A stretch of 64,000 nucleotides of DNA from Podospora bellae-mahoneyi. Lineage: Eukaryota > Ascomycota > Sordariomycetes > Sordariales > Podosporaceae. Location of the stretch: NCBI RefSeq assembly GCF_035222275.1, contig NW_026946359.1:6200001-6264000 (forward strand). The letters are read 5' to 3'. The notes beneath the pieces are model-generated. The model made no database searches and was not told where the DNA came from. It saw only the letters and a program-made list of their open reading frames with translations. Both the position numbers and the translations under genes were made by a program. Positions 32,598 through 42,918 of this stretch are shown one piece after another. How positions within the stretch are numbered: the stretch's first letter is position 1; each line of letters opens with the position of its first letter.

Positions 32598-34718
32598 TCT
32601 CATACGGCCTTTGCCTCGAGCCTTGATCGACTTTTAGGGATTCACAAACCATTTGACTCGCGTCTCTTCGGTGCCGATTGTCCCGTAATTGCGAACTGGG
32701 AACGCTCAATGGAAAATGTGGTGTCGTCTGCGGCGCAGTGCAGCATGGAACCCAGCTGTCTTATCAACCCCTCACTCTCACAACAATATACCCGATGGCA
32801 CCATGCCGGATGGTTTGGCAAGATGGAATTCCTGTTTTATATCCTATTTCCCATACACACAAAGCCTCTTCTCAAGTCCTGTGCTGGACCTGCTGTATCT
32901 CATGTCCTCAGTTGCCAAAAAGGCAACTGGCCTGCTGCATGCCCGGCGGCCAAGGATTCTCCAACACAACAACAATTCAGGTGCCTGGGCGGCGAGGGTC
33001 CAGCACATCGGCTCCACGGAGGTGCAGGAGGTACAGAACAAGAGGGCTGTCTCGCATGCCGCTGGGGAAAAGACACGACGGGTTTCAGGCGCCTGTTTTC
33101 TGCATACAAAGTGAAGCTATGCAGTAGCATTGTCAAGCCAGCAGATGGAAATAGCCAAGAGGCACTCACAACCACAGGAAACCAAGTCAACAGGCACGGC
33201 ATCGCGACCCGACGCACGCCCGGCGGTTCTAAAGATGGCGAGTAGCCGTCCAGACCAACCACGGGGCAGCCGTTTCGACCCTTGCCTGCCAAGATCTTCT
33301 GCCAAGCCGCACCGATGCCCCTCCCCTAGCCCTACGCACCGTTTGTTTCGCGGCTTGCTGCCTCTTGATGATGCCAGCTTCCGAGCCTTTGAAAGAACAT
33401 ATCGCCATGGCCATGGCCATGGTCTAGAAACTATTCAGAGACAATGTTCGGGTTGCTACAGAATGGGAATAAACCGTCCCAGGCGCCTCTCTGATGGGCT
33501 TCTCTATTTTCTGCTGTCTCGTCAGTCCCGCAACACAGAGCCACGAGGCTCAGCATCCCGCTTCCCGTTCGTTTCGCTTCCATGCCACTTGTGCCCCTCC
33601 CAGCTGCCGTTGGTGCCCCTCCACCCACTCACATGAAGACGTTTCGTTCAGGGTGGAAGAGCGGGGCCCATCTCTGCGCTACATTCACCTAACCAGCCTC
33701 CTTTGCTCTGTTGGAGCACACGCACGCAACGGGGGACATGGAACCTAACCAAGCAGTCTCGCAGTTCCCCCCTCTCAGCCCCCAAGACAGGTACTCAAGG
33801 AAAATGAGATGCTACCAGGCTCCGTCTCCCGCCCTGATGCCGTCCATCTCTGGTTTTCTAGAGCAAGTGAGGTGGTAGGACAGTTCTCCCCCACCAAGAT
33901 GAGCAAGTCGCTCATGGGCCAACCACACGGCGGCCGCACCTTGGAAAAGACAGTTCTTATCCCCCCCCTCCACTAGGAGCACACGATACCTAGCTCGTCC
34001 CGAGGGCCACAAGTGTGGCACACCTTGGGCCAGTCCTATCACGCGTTGGTCCCGAGTACCTAGCTGGAATTTATCTAGCAACGGGTAAGGCATGGCTTCT
34101 TATGCCGCGCTGCACAGCTGGGAGTGTACAACCTGGCAGCCCCATGGTCCAAAGGCAAGATGAACAGAGGGTAGAGGACGGCAGCCGGGAGGGAGCTGAG
34201 ATGCTGACAGACGCGGACGGGGAGGTACTTGGTGCGGACCAGTGGTACAGTCATATGCATAGAGAGGTACTTGACACTACCCTCTCACATCCCTGACCGT
34301 CCCCAGGCCCCGAATGTCCCTCCCCCTACCACCCTCCACGCTGATTTGCTCCTGATGCATCTCCGCTCCCTCTCTTGACCGCCGCCGAGTAATAAATGGT
34401 GGGTCACACCCCGCTTCTGTTGGCGGCTTACAATTCCTCCTGACCCCTCCGTCGTGCCACGCCGGCCGTCTTTCCTCACCTTCTTCACTTTTCGATTTTC
34501 TTTCCGAAGGGTGTTTTCCATCTTTCCAGTCTTGAGTAGACATATCGCCCGAGTGCTTGGTTCGGGGATATCACTCCCAACGCTTGAGCTTAGCATACCC
34601 TCTCTCTTGGGACTGGGAACAATACGTAAGAACGGACCATTCTGGCCTGTCCTCTCATCTGTTCACCCTTGACTCACCGCGGCTTCCTTAGCGACAAAGA
34701 CCTACTACCACCGCCACC
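32598..34718. other. Gene-free stretch, probably long leader of the next gene
   Basis: 2.1 kb with no recognisable coding region. It is pyrimidine-rich towards the 3' end, and the triplicated CCATGG-type sequence at 33406-33421 is the only small repeat noted. A candidate leader intron (34626-34691) suggests transcription starts well upstream of 34719. Confidence 0.5.
34626..34691 (+). other. Candidate 5' UTR intron
   Basis: Donor GTAAGA, a TTGAC branch-like site and acceptor CTTAG span 66 nt, typical of the introns here. It ends 27 bp before the start codon of the coiled-coil gene. Confidence 0.5.
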
Positions 34719-36848
34719 ATGCCCCGGTCTTCTTACTTGTCGAGTGACGACGAGTCCGTCGACATCACCTACAGGCGCTATGCTGCTGCCCGCGACCGGT
34801 CTAGAGGGCCTTCTGGCCCCCCTCCTCCTCCTGGTGGCCCGCCTCATTACATCCAGACTGTAGTCCGCGATGCCCGGGACACCCGCCCTTCGGGTCCCAC
34901 GGGTTACTTCCAGGGCCCTTCATTCCTCAACTCAACCGACCAGCGAGAAATGACCATGGTCCGCGCCCGCTCAAGAGAGCGCCGCTCCCCTCCCATCGTC
35001 GCCGGCCCTCCCCAGCCCCCTCCCCCTCCGGCCGTGGTGATCAACCAGAACAGGATCAACCAAGGCCAAGGTCGGTCCCGCCGCGGCTCCAGCTCCTCCT
35101 CGGACGAGTCCAGCCATGTCTCCTCCCGCTTTCACCACCACTCCCACTCGCGGCACCACTCCCACTCCCGCGTGGGCCACTCCCGTTCCTCGTCCACTCA
35201 CTCCCACCTCGAAGACGCCCGCGAAAGGTGGGAGCTCGAGCGGGCCCGGGAGCAGCTCCGCGCCATGCAGGTCAGCAACGAGCGCAGGGAGCAGGAGCGC
35301 CAGCTCGACCGCTACAACGACGAGAAGTTTGCCCGGGCCCAGGCCGACCGGGAGCTGGAGCGCCTCCGCCGCGAGGACGAAGCCCGCCGGCGGGAGGAGA
35401 TGGCCGAGGAGAAGGCCAACCGGAACAAGTCCGACTGGGAGCTGGAGCAGCTCCGCCGCGAAAAGGAGGCGAGGCGGGCGCAGGAGATGGCCGAGGAGAA
35501 GGCCAACCGCAACAAATCCGACTGGGAGCTCGAGCAGTACCGCCGTGAGAAAGAGGCCAAGCGCCAGCAGGAGCGCATGGCGGAGGCGTCCTCGCGGGAC
35601 AAAGCCAGCTGGGAGCTGGCGCACTACCGCAAGGAGAAGGAGGAGATGGAAACTCGGGAGCAGATGGAGGCCCGGCTCAGGCTTCAGCAATTGAGAGAAA
35701 AGGATGAGGCGGAGGCTGCTAGGCAGAGGTATGAGCTCGAGAAGTTCCTCAAGGAGGAGGAGGAGAGGCAGATCAGAGAGAAGTACACCGATGAGTACGA
35801 GCTTGATAGGCTCCGGCATGAGATTGGCCGCATCAAGCGTCGTGAGGAGGAGATGAAGCGGGAGAGGCACGAGGAGGAGGAGCGCCAGCTGAGAGAAGCC
35901 AAGGCCGAGCTTGACCGGATAAAGAAGAAGGAGGAGGAAGCCAGGAGGGAGAAGCAGAAGGAGGAGGAGCAGGAGTACAAGATGGGCAAGGCTGAGCTGG
36001 ACAGGCTCAAGAAGCAGAAGGAGCAGGAGGAGCGTGATAGGCACTATAAAGAAGACGCCGAATTCCGCGCGGCCAAGGCAGAGCTCGATAAGATCAAGGC
36101 TGAGAAGGCTCGCAAGGCGGAGGAAGAGCGGATCGCCCGGGAGATCGAGCTCAAGAAGCTCGCCGAGGAGAAGAAGGCTGCTGAGGAAAAGGCAAGGAGG
36201 GAGAAGGAGGAGGAAGAGGCTGTTGCTCGGTGGAAGGCCAAGGAAGCCGAGCGGATCGCCAAGGAGAAGGCTGAGGAGGAGGCCAGAGAGAAAGAGTTCC
36301 AACGCCGCCTCCAGGAGCAACTCATCCACTCCGGCCTCGACGAGAAGGCAATTGAGGCCATCCTGAAGAAGGAGAAGATCAAGAAAGACAAGGAGAAGAA
36401 GGACAGGGAGGATGAGAGGGAACGCGAAAGGGAACGCGAGAGGGACAACAACAATCAGATTGCCAGGCCGACCTACACCAGAATGTCCCTGAGGCACTTG
36501 GACATTGAGACGTTGGCCCATTTCAGGATCGAGTGGGAGTGGGATGCGGTACGCTTTTGACCTGTCTTTTTTTTTTCTCTTTTTCCAAGACCTGATTGCT
36601 AATAATGATGTCATCAACAGGAGCCCGGTTACATCCTCATCAAGCGCTGGGTGCCCGAGTGGGAGCAGCAGCAGCTCTGGGAGCACACCAAAAAGATCCG
36701 CATCGTCGAGAAGAGGAAGGAGGAGAAGGTCGTCCTCAAGATCAAGGACCATCGCGAGGAGGACGACAAGTACGAGTTTGTGCGCCGCCGCCGTCGGTCC
36801 AAGTCCCCCAGTTTGCTCATGTACTTGGCTGGTGGCCGGCCCGCGTGA
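34719..36848 (+). CDS. Charged coiled-coil protein with conserved fungal C-terminal domain
   Basis: Exons 34719-36548 and 36621-36848 give 685 aa, starting in a strong context (GCCACCATGC). Residues 1-165 are disordered, with proline runs and an HSHSRHHSHSR segment. Residues about 165-590 form a very charged single helix or coiled coil, including near-identical 30-residue units built on MAEEKANRNKSDWELEQ. The C-terminus (MSLRHLDIETLAHFRIEWEW, then YILIKRWVPEWEQQQLWEHT and a RRRRRSKSPSLLMYLAGG end) is conserved in filamentous fungi as an uncharacterised domain (I believe the DUF8035 type, unconfirmed). Function is unknown. The antisense frame of about 645 codons across it is a shadow of the repetitive GAG/AAG codons. 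Confidence 0.85.
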
Positions 36849-37304
36849 ACTGTTTTCGGCTCCTTTCGGTCTTGTCTGTCGCGATGGATACCCATCTTTT
36901 CTTCTCACTCCTTGGAACTTTTTTTTTGTTCGACGATTACGTTATGGTTGGGAGGGTTGTTAGTCGGGGAGGAATTTGATACGACACTGGGTAGGAAAAG
37001 AGGGAGAATGATGACGGGATGAAGATATGATGATTTATTTTTTGACATGTTTCTTTGCGAGTTGAGATAGTTTTGTTTATTCTCGTACAAATACCAAGTC
37101 CTTCTTACTCCAAGGCATGACTACACGGAAAAGTTGAATATCACAGAACTGGCTTTGGTTCTGTCTTTCAGCATTCATCATACATGCCCCCGATTTTCCG
37201 TTGATATAATACAATGCATCCCCCATCCGTCCATGACATGAGCGTAGAGGCCAAACATGTGTACAGATGTCATGACACATAGACACAGCTCGTTTCTGTA
37301 TCTC
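36849..37304. other. Convergent 3' region
   Basis: 456 bp between the stop codons of two convergent genes, with AT-rich 3' UTR-like sequence. Nothing else is seen. Confidence 0.6.
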
Positions 37305-38337
37305 CTATAACTTCCCCGCCTCCTTCTCCCCTCCCCTAACCCCATCCTTCTTCGTCCAGCTCCCCTCCGCCCGTCTAATCAGCTCCTCATACACCGTCCA
37401 AGCAAGCGCACTACTCGCCGCCTTCCTCCCCATCCTCAACCCCAGCCCATCCATCAAGCTCCTCAGCCCTTCCTCGCTCACCATCCTCTTGGCGGCATGC
37501 ACCATATTCCTGTAGCCATCCGGCTGAAGCTGAATCCTCGTCTTAACCGCATCAAACGGGTTGCTGATCGCCGAGCAGACCGCCCCGGAGAATATCGCGC
37601 TGGCAAAGTTGATTGTGGCTGCGCCTCCGTTTCCGGATTTGTCCATGTAGAGGTTGGAGAGGTGCTTTTTGGACTGTTCGTAGAATAATATGTAGAGACC
37701 AGCATAGGGAGCGTCCCGGATAGCGGTGGCGCCAAAGCCGGAGAAGAACCCGCGGATGCCCTCGTGTCGGTAGATGTCTAGCGCTGCGCGGGGGAGGGAG
37801 TTGTAGCTGTACAATGTCGACTCATATCTCACCTTCAGCACCGTCAAAGGCATGAGAATAAAGCCCGCGAAACTCCTGGCTACTGCTCCCGATGTCAAAT
37901 TGGCGATGTGGGAAAGTTTCGGGAGGGTGGAGGAGTGGTTATTCGCGTTGGCTAACGCTGGAGAGGACAGACGGTGACGGATCGAGTTGAGGGAGGTGAA
38001 GTAGATTGCGGAGCCGAAGCCGGTTCGCAAGGCCGAGGGAACGGCACCGCGCCATAGGGCTGGGAGGAGGTGAGGAGCCGAGCGGATTTCAGCGAGGGCG
38101 AGGCGGAGGGCCGAGGCGCCGTGGGGGTGATGCGGGGTGGAGTGGGAGGTTCGTTGCTGGACGCGGGTTTTGAGGAGGTCGATTGGTTGGAGGAGGACGG
38201 CGGAGGTTATGCCGGAGGAGAGGCCGGCTAGGAAGTGGAAGGCTGAGGGGGAAAAGATGGTTAGATTGAGCGCGGATGGGAAGGGGGGGGGAAACCGTAC
38301 TCGACTTCGGAGACGTCTTGCGGGCGCCATCGGACAT
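37305..38337 (-). CDS. HEM25: Mitochondrial glycine carrier Hem25 (SLC25A38)
   Basis: Exons 38301-38337 and 37305-38242 give 324 aa. Hem25 imports glycine for 5-aminolevulinate synthesis, the first step of heme biosynthesis, across the inner mitochondrial membrane. Three carrier repeats show the signature PxDxxKxR in the forms [23 protein letters not shown] and [11 protein letters not shown]. The protein begins [12 protein letters not shown] and splices into TFHFLAGL, as in homologues. The 58-nt intron has donor GTACGG. If it is retained, a second ATG 7 nt downstream ([13 protein letters not shown]) reads through it in frame and makes the same carrier with a longer, arginine-rich N-terminus. 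It lies upstream of and antiparallel to nothing but the intergenic poly-A region. Confidence 0.93.
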
Positions 38338-38836
38338 GGTTGCGCTGGGTGGAAGTGATTTGCGCGGATCGCGGGTTGGGTCTGTTCCTGGTCCGAGATT
38401 CTTTTCCCAGCGATGGTTGCGGTGTCAGGAGGTAGTGGCCTGAGTTCGCGCTGCTGTGGCGTTTTGTCGGCTGTCACGATGCTTTAGAGATGGTGGCAGA
38501 GGCGTCTGGGTTGTGGACCAGCCATAGTGTGAAATGATTTTATATAGGAGACGCCATGCTGTTGAAGAACCTCGAAAAAAGTGAACGCGCCGTTGAGGGT
38601 GCTGACCTGGTGTTCAGTTCAAATGAAAAGGTTGGGGTTTGCGGTAAATCCGCTTTGGAAGACAGGGCCTATGACGGCATGGGAATCCTGTAATTTTTTC
38701 GGTCCCCGATCAATCGAGGTGGGGAACTACCCCGCCGTCCGGTCCGCCCCGGGGTTGCCGGGTTGACCCGAGCAACTACTCGGCCCCGGGGGTTCCACCA
38801 ATGCCGAGTGACGCCTAAGGGGGAGCTGAAAAACTA

Positions 38837-38876
<40 letters not shown>

Positions 38877-38980
38877 GAAAAAAACAAGGTGATAATCAGA
38901 ATGGAATTATAATGATATTATCATCTAATGAACCGTCATATCGCCCGCTTCTGTAACTTGTAGTTGTCACACTCTCCCAA
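38338..38980. other. Intergenic region with GC-rich block and poly-A tract
   Basis: The promoter side of HEM25 and the 3' side of COG8. 38700-38800 is GC-rich with CCGG/CCCCGG motifs. It is followed by a 30-bp homopolymer. No gene or target-site duplication was seen. Confidence 0.5.
38839..38868. repeat. Poly-A tract, 30 bp
   Basis: Thirty consecutive A on the plus strand, followed by an A/G-rich stretch. Confidence 0.95.
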
Positions 38981-40309
38981 TCACCCCTTCTTCTGCTCCC
39001 CCACGATGGACTCCAGCCTCCCAGCCAACGCCTTGTGTCTCTTGACAACCTCAACCCACTCCTCCTCCGCCTCTGGTCCAACATCCAAGCTCGCCAAAAA
39101 CAACCCAAAATCACCTCCCAATCTTTCCAAACTTCCTGCGCAATACAGAACCTGAGTGAGCAGACTGTCCCTCGCTCCCTGGTCTTTCACGGTAGGCAAA
39201 TACACGCGCAGGGTCTCCAATAGCATGTCGACCAAGTAGAGAGGGAAAGTAGCAAGCGCAGATGGAATCGGCTCCAGTGGGTCATCGCTCCCCGTTGCCG
39301 CTGCTGGCCCATCTGTTGCCACCGCCGTGGTAGTCGGAAACAGCTTGAGGAACATGTTCACGATAGCAAAACTCTGCTCACGGAAGATCTCAATGTACCG
39401 CTTCAGATATCTTTCCGTCTGCTGCCCACCAGACCAGGCTTTTCCGCTGCCAATGGCCTTTTGGCGGGCCTTTTCCTGATCGGCGAGTTCCCTAAGTGGT
39501 TCGAGGGCTTCGAGCATTGTCATGAGGGTTGCCAGGCGGCAGACAAGCAACACTGCCCCCAGCGCCCTCTCCCGAGCATCGCTACTCTTTGAGCCGTTAT
39601 TTGTTGGTGCAGTGGCAACTGCCTCCAAATCCGGCAAGACTCTGCGAAGCCAGCTGATGGTTCGGAGGGCAGCAGGGAGTTTGAGACCAGGAGCTTTGAG
39701 AGAGAGGATGAGGTTGGCCGCCATATTTCGCATGACATCGTCAGCCTCGGCGGAGATGGATGTAACAAGAGGTGACTTTGGGTAGAGCGAATGCAGTCGC
39801 CGGATATGACCGTTCAAGTCCAGTGCTGAGGAGTAGTTGACTGGGGCTGTCGAGATAGACGAGGAGAGGAGGGGCGGTAGCTCGAGGACGTCGACGAGCC
39901 GCTCGACGTTGCGCGAGAGAAGCAATGCCTTTTTTCGCCGGGCGAGAACATCATTGTCGCTGTCTCTGTTGTAGGTGGTTGCGAACCGCACTGCTTCACT
40001 ATCCAGCTTTGGGAGGGCATTTCGCAGCTCAGCGGTGCTTGCTGCCAAGGCAGGCAACGTAGTGCGGAGTGACGCGTGATGAGTTGCCGATTCGATGATC
40101 TGCTTGTGAGATTTCTTGGAAAGCGATTGGAGTGAGAGCAGGAGCGCGTGAGATGAGTGTGCGAGCGCTTGAGGTTCGCTTGATTCGAGCGATGATAATG
40201 GCTGGGACGCCAGTGTTGTGAGGTACTCGAGCAAACTTGCATCGGGAGTCGTCGTTGGGGATGAAGACGACCCTGACGGTAAAAGAAGATCATATAAAAG
40301 GTCCGCCAT
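38981..40309 (-). CDS. COG8: Conserved oligomeric Golgi complex subunit 8
   Basis: A single exon of 442 aa. COG8 (Dor1) is a lobe-B subunit of the tether that recycles Golgi enzymes by retrograde transport. The N-terminal half shows the Dor1 pattern: LLEYLTTLASQPLSSL, a run of helices, NVERLVDVLELPPLL, and IRRLHSLYPKSPLVTSISAEAD. The C-terminal half is helical (LRTISWLRRVLPDLEAV; FREQSFAIVNMFLKLF). It is shorter than yeast Cog8 but typical for filamentous fungi. It starts at the first ATG, MADLLYDLLLPSG. Confidence 0.93.
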   Translation of the reverse strand: MADLLYDLLLPSGSSSSPTTTPDASLLEYLTTLASQPLSSLESSEPQALAHSSHALLLSLQSLSKKSHKQIIESATHHASLRTTLPALAASTAELRNALPKLDSEAVRFATTYNRDSDNDVLARRKKALLLSRNVERLVDVLELPPLLSSSISTAPVNYSSALDLNGHIRRLHSLYPKSPLVTSISAEADDVMRNMAANLILSLKAPGLKLPAALRTISWLRRVLPDLEAVATAPTNNGSKSSDARERALGAVLLVCRLATLMTMLEALEPLRELADQEKARQKAIGSGKAWSGGQQTERYLKRYIEIFREQSFAIVNMFLKLFPTTTAVATDGPAAATGSDDPLEPIPSALATFPLYLVDMLLETLRVYLPTVKDQGARDSLLTQVLYCAGSLERLGGDFGLFLASLDVGPEAEEEWVEVVKRHKALAGRLESIVGEQKKG

Positions 40310-40942
40310 TGTATGTATGGGGCCTCTTTCGCTTGGTTGATGGTGACCCGGGCCTTTGTTTGCGGAGGGTTGATGAGATCACACTGGGGACGGAGAGGAC
40401 AGGTGTAGCGAGCGATGTGAATGTCAACGCTTGAGTGGTATCGGGAATCGTGACGAGATCCCAGGCTTTCTTTGCCGGCCTCCCTGTGAATGATGTCGCT
40501 GTAGTCGAGTATCGAACTCGCGTCTCGCCGTTAAGTTGAAGGCTGGCTGCCTATCTGTCCGCTGATATGGAAGTGTTGATGCCCTCTCGGGAATGCCTGC
40601 TGTGTGGTGAGAGAGTGGCTAACAGACTCGGGTGTGGGGTAGGTAGCACTATGTTAGTGTGCTGTATTTCCTGGCCGGAGCGCACTGACCTCTGAAACAT
40701 CAACCAAAGGCTCAACAATGAGAAATTCAAAAATACGCAAAATCAGCTTTAAACATCGAATCGTCGATCGTACAGACACTTCGGCTCCCATATTATACAC
40801 TAGCTATTTACTATCAACAAGAAAGCACGCCTCTTTTCTCGCCATCTCTCTGCCATCATCCTCTAGCCTCCGTTTGTTACCGTGGTCTGTGACAGTTCGG
40901 GGCTGGGGTCGAGAATACATGACTTCCGAGTCCCTCTCTCCT
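40310..40942. other. Promoter region of COG8
   Basis: 633 bp between COG8 and the end of the next minus-strand gene. Nothing else is recognised. Confidence 0.55.
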
Positions 40943-42433
40943 TCAAGTTCCTGTTGATGTTGCCTTTTTAGGTGTTGTTGAACGCAATGCACCTTTTGGT
41001 CCTTTCCTCCTTTCAATCCTTTCGCCTTCGATCATCTTTACCTTCGGATTCGACGTTGCTTCCACCACTGACGCACCGATTGCGCGAGCCAGCATGGCCA
41101 ACCACACCAGCATGATGCCTCTCAGCCATATCGAGACCGGGTTACCCATATCCACTGGGCTACCTTTCTGTGGTCTAACCTCGTTGGTTTCTTCCGCAGC
41201 CGTGCTCTCAGTACTCGAACTGTTCCCGCTGCCGCTCTGTTCATCCTCATCGGCATCCTCGGACGAGTTTACACAAGTGGTGGAGCCCAAAGTGTCCGAG
41301 ACTTGATCTGCCTCTGGACTGGCTTGCTCGTGAGCTACTGGCGGAGGAATGAGCCCCGATGCTATTCGCAAGCTGTCTAGAGAATCGCTGGCGGCAAGTG
41401 GAGGAGGGCGGTCCGGTTGTGATATCCTGACATTCCCGTCGATGTTTCCCGACGACACTTCCTCTATCCTCCCCGTCGGTGGCATTGTCTCGACACTGGG
41501 CTGTTGCGGATGGTATACCGGCGGCATTGGAGACGTGGCCACAGGCCGATAGTGTGCTGGCAAAGCATCGGGCATTTCCATCGGGATCCTCGCCATGTTT
41601 TCGTACTCCATCTGCAGATGCAGCTCACGAGCCATTCGATCCAGCCGGAGCGGGCATGAGTAACCGTTTGCCCATTCAATCTTGGTAACTATTTCCTTTT
41701 TCCCGTCACGGAACTTGAACATCTTCATGAACTCGTCTGAGAACTTGGAGAGTTTTCCGCTGATCTCGACCGTCATATAGAACCGTGTCGCATTGTGCTC
41801 GAGCACGAAGGCTGTGTGGATAAGGTTGTTGTGTGATGGTTGATACTCGAATGTGTTCTCCTTCAGCTCCCATTTCAAAGTGTTGTACCAGATCGAGCCC
41901 TTCGTCGAGGAGATATGACCCTCAAAGTTCCAGCGACTCCCCCCAGTCACGGTCTTTTCTTTGTCGATACCCAGCCCACCGGCACCATATCCCAACACGT
42001 TGACATTTGGCGTTCGATTGACGAGCTTTCTCGTTTGGACCAAGGTTTCTCGGCCACGGATGTGTTTTGGGCCGTAATGGTCGGTGAATTTGACTGGGCA
42101 AGAGGAGCGATGCTCAATGCGTGCGTCTTCGCCATCTTCCTCGGTCAATTTCACAGATACAGTTGCTGACTCGAGTTTGCAGTCTGGGGGTTGGTGAAAG
42201 TCTAGATCGAGGTACAATATGCCAGCTGGGTTTTGTGACTCCCCAAGTACACCCCAGCGGGATTTGGTGAACATGAAGCGGCAATCAACCTCGACTTTGC
42301 CAATGCTTCCACGGCCTGCTCGCATGTGGGATGAGGCTATATGGTCGAATCGTTCATAATCGCGCCGTCCATATCTCCCACGCTTTTTGACCTTCAGCTC
42401 GGGTGAGGTCCATGTGTCGTCCATTGTCGACAT
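40943..42433 (-). CDS. Unrecognised fungal protein with C-terminal membrane segment
   Basis: A single exon of 496 aa from ATG 42433; an in-frame ATG 9 nt later is an alternative start. I do not recognise the family. Residues about 20-310 are rich in predicted strands (VEVDCRFMFTKSRWGVLG, ILYLDLDFHQPP, TRFYMTVEISGKLSKFSDEF) and look like one folded beta domain, perhaps in tandem halves. Then comes a P/S/E-rich disordered linker. A single hydrophobic segment (about residues 434-458, IWLRGIMLVWLAMLARAIGA) is followed by a 38-residue basic tail. That layout suggests a membrane protein anchored near its C-terminus with the beta domain on the cytosolic side. No enzyme motif is seen. It is divergent with the 1653-aa gene. 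Confidence 0.75.
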   Translation of the reverse strand: MSTMDDTWTSPELKVKKRGRYGRRDYERFDHIASSHMRAGRGSIGKVEVDCRFMFTKSRWGVLGESQNPAGILYLDLDFHQPPDCKLESATVSVKLTEEDGEDARIEHRSSCPVKFTDHYGPKHIRGRETLVQTRKLVNRTPNVNVLGYGAGGLGIDKEKTVTGGSRWNFEGHISSTKGSIWYNTLKWELKENTFEYQPSHNNLIHTAFVLEHNATRFYMTVEISGKLSKFSDEFMKMFKFRDGKKEIVTKIEWANGYSCPLRLDRMARELHLQMEYENMARIPMEMPDALPAHYRPVATSPMPPVYHPQQPSVETMPPTGRIEEVSSGNIDGNVRISQPDRPPPLAASDSLDSLRIASGLIPPPVAHEQASPEADQVSDTLGSTTCVNSSEDADEDEQSGSGNSSSTESTAAEETNEVRPQKGSPVDMGNPVSIWLRGIMLVWLAMLARAIGASVVEATSNPKVKMIEGERIERRKGPKGALRSTTPKKATSTGT

Positions 42434-42918
42434 CAGGAGCTTGGTTGGCCGGGTCCAAGACACGTGGGAATCACAAAAGCTCAACTCAGGCCTGCTGCTG
42501 CGGACTTTTCGAACAGATGTAGCGGGGTGCTAACGATGATAACACAACATTTGGGCCGCGGGGGACTTGTGCTGGTGCAGGCTGTGCAACACGGATGCCT
42601 CACTTGAGCTGCACAGGCGGGTCGTCTTGATGCGAGCCAGCTTGGCCAAGCCCCTGCGATTCGCCAGAGATGCAGCCTTCTCGTTTCGAATTGGCGCTGC
42701 TTACTTTTTCAGGGTATGCTGCGGAACAGCGTCTCATGGGCTCTCGGCAAGGCTGCAAGACGCTCCATGTAGTGCCCACCCCCCGCATGGCATCCAGACA
42801 GAGTTTCGCAAAGACTTTGGAAGAACACAGCCAACAGAAATAGGCATAGGAAGGCTCTGATACTGGCTGTCACGGTCTATCTCTTCGTGCTTCTCCTTTC
42901 GGCCACTCTGTTTGCGCC
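42434..42918. promoter_or_regulatory. Divergent promoter of the two unrecognised genes
   Basis: 485 bp between two head-to-head starts of proteins of unknown function. No specific site is recognised. Confidence 0.45.

Noticed and set aside
34971-36908. Antisense open frame of about 645 codons, leucine-rich
   Set aside because: It is the complement of GAG/AAG codons of the charged coiled coil; poly-Leu is the expected shadow.
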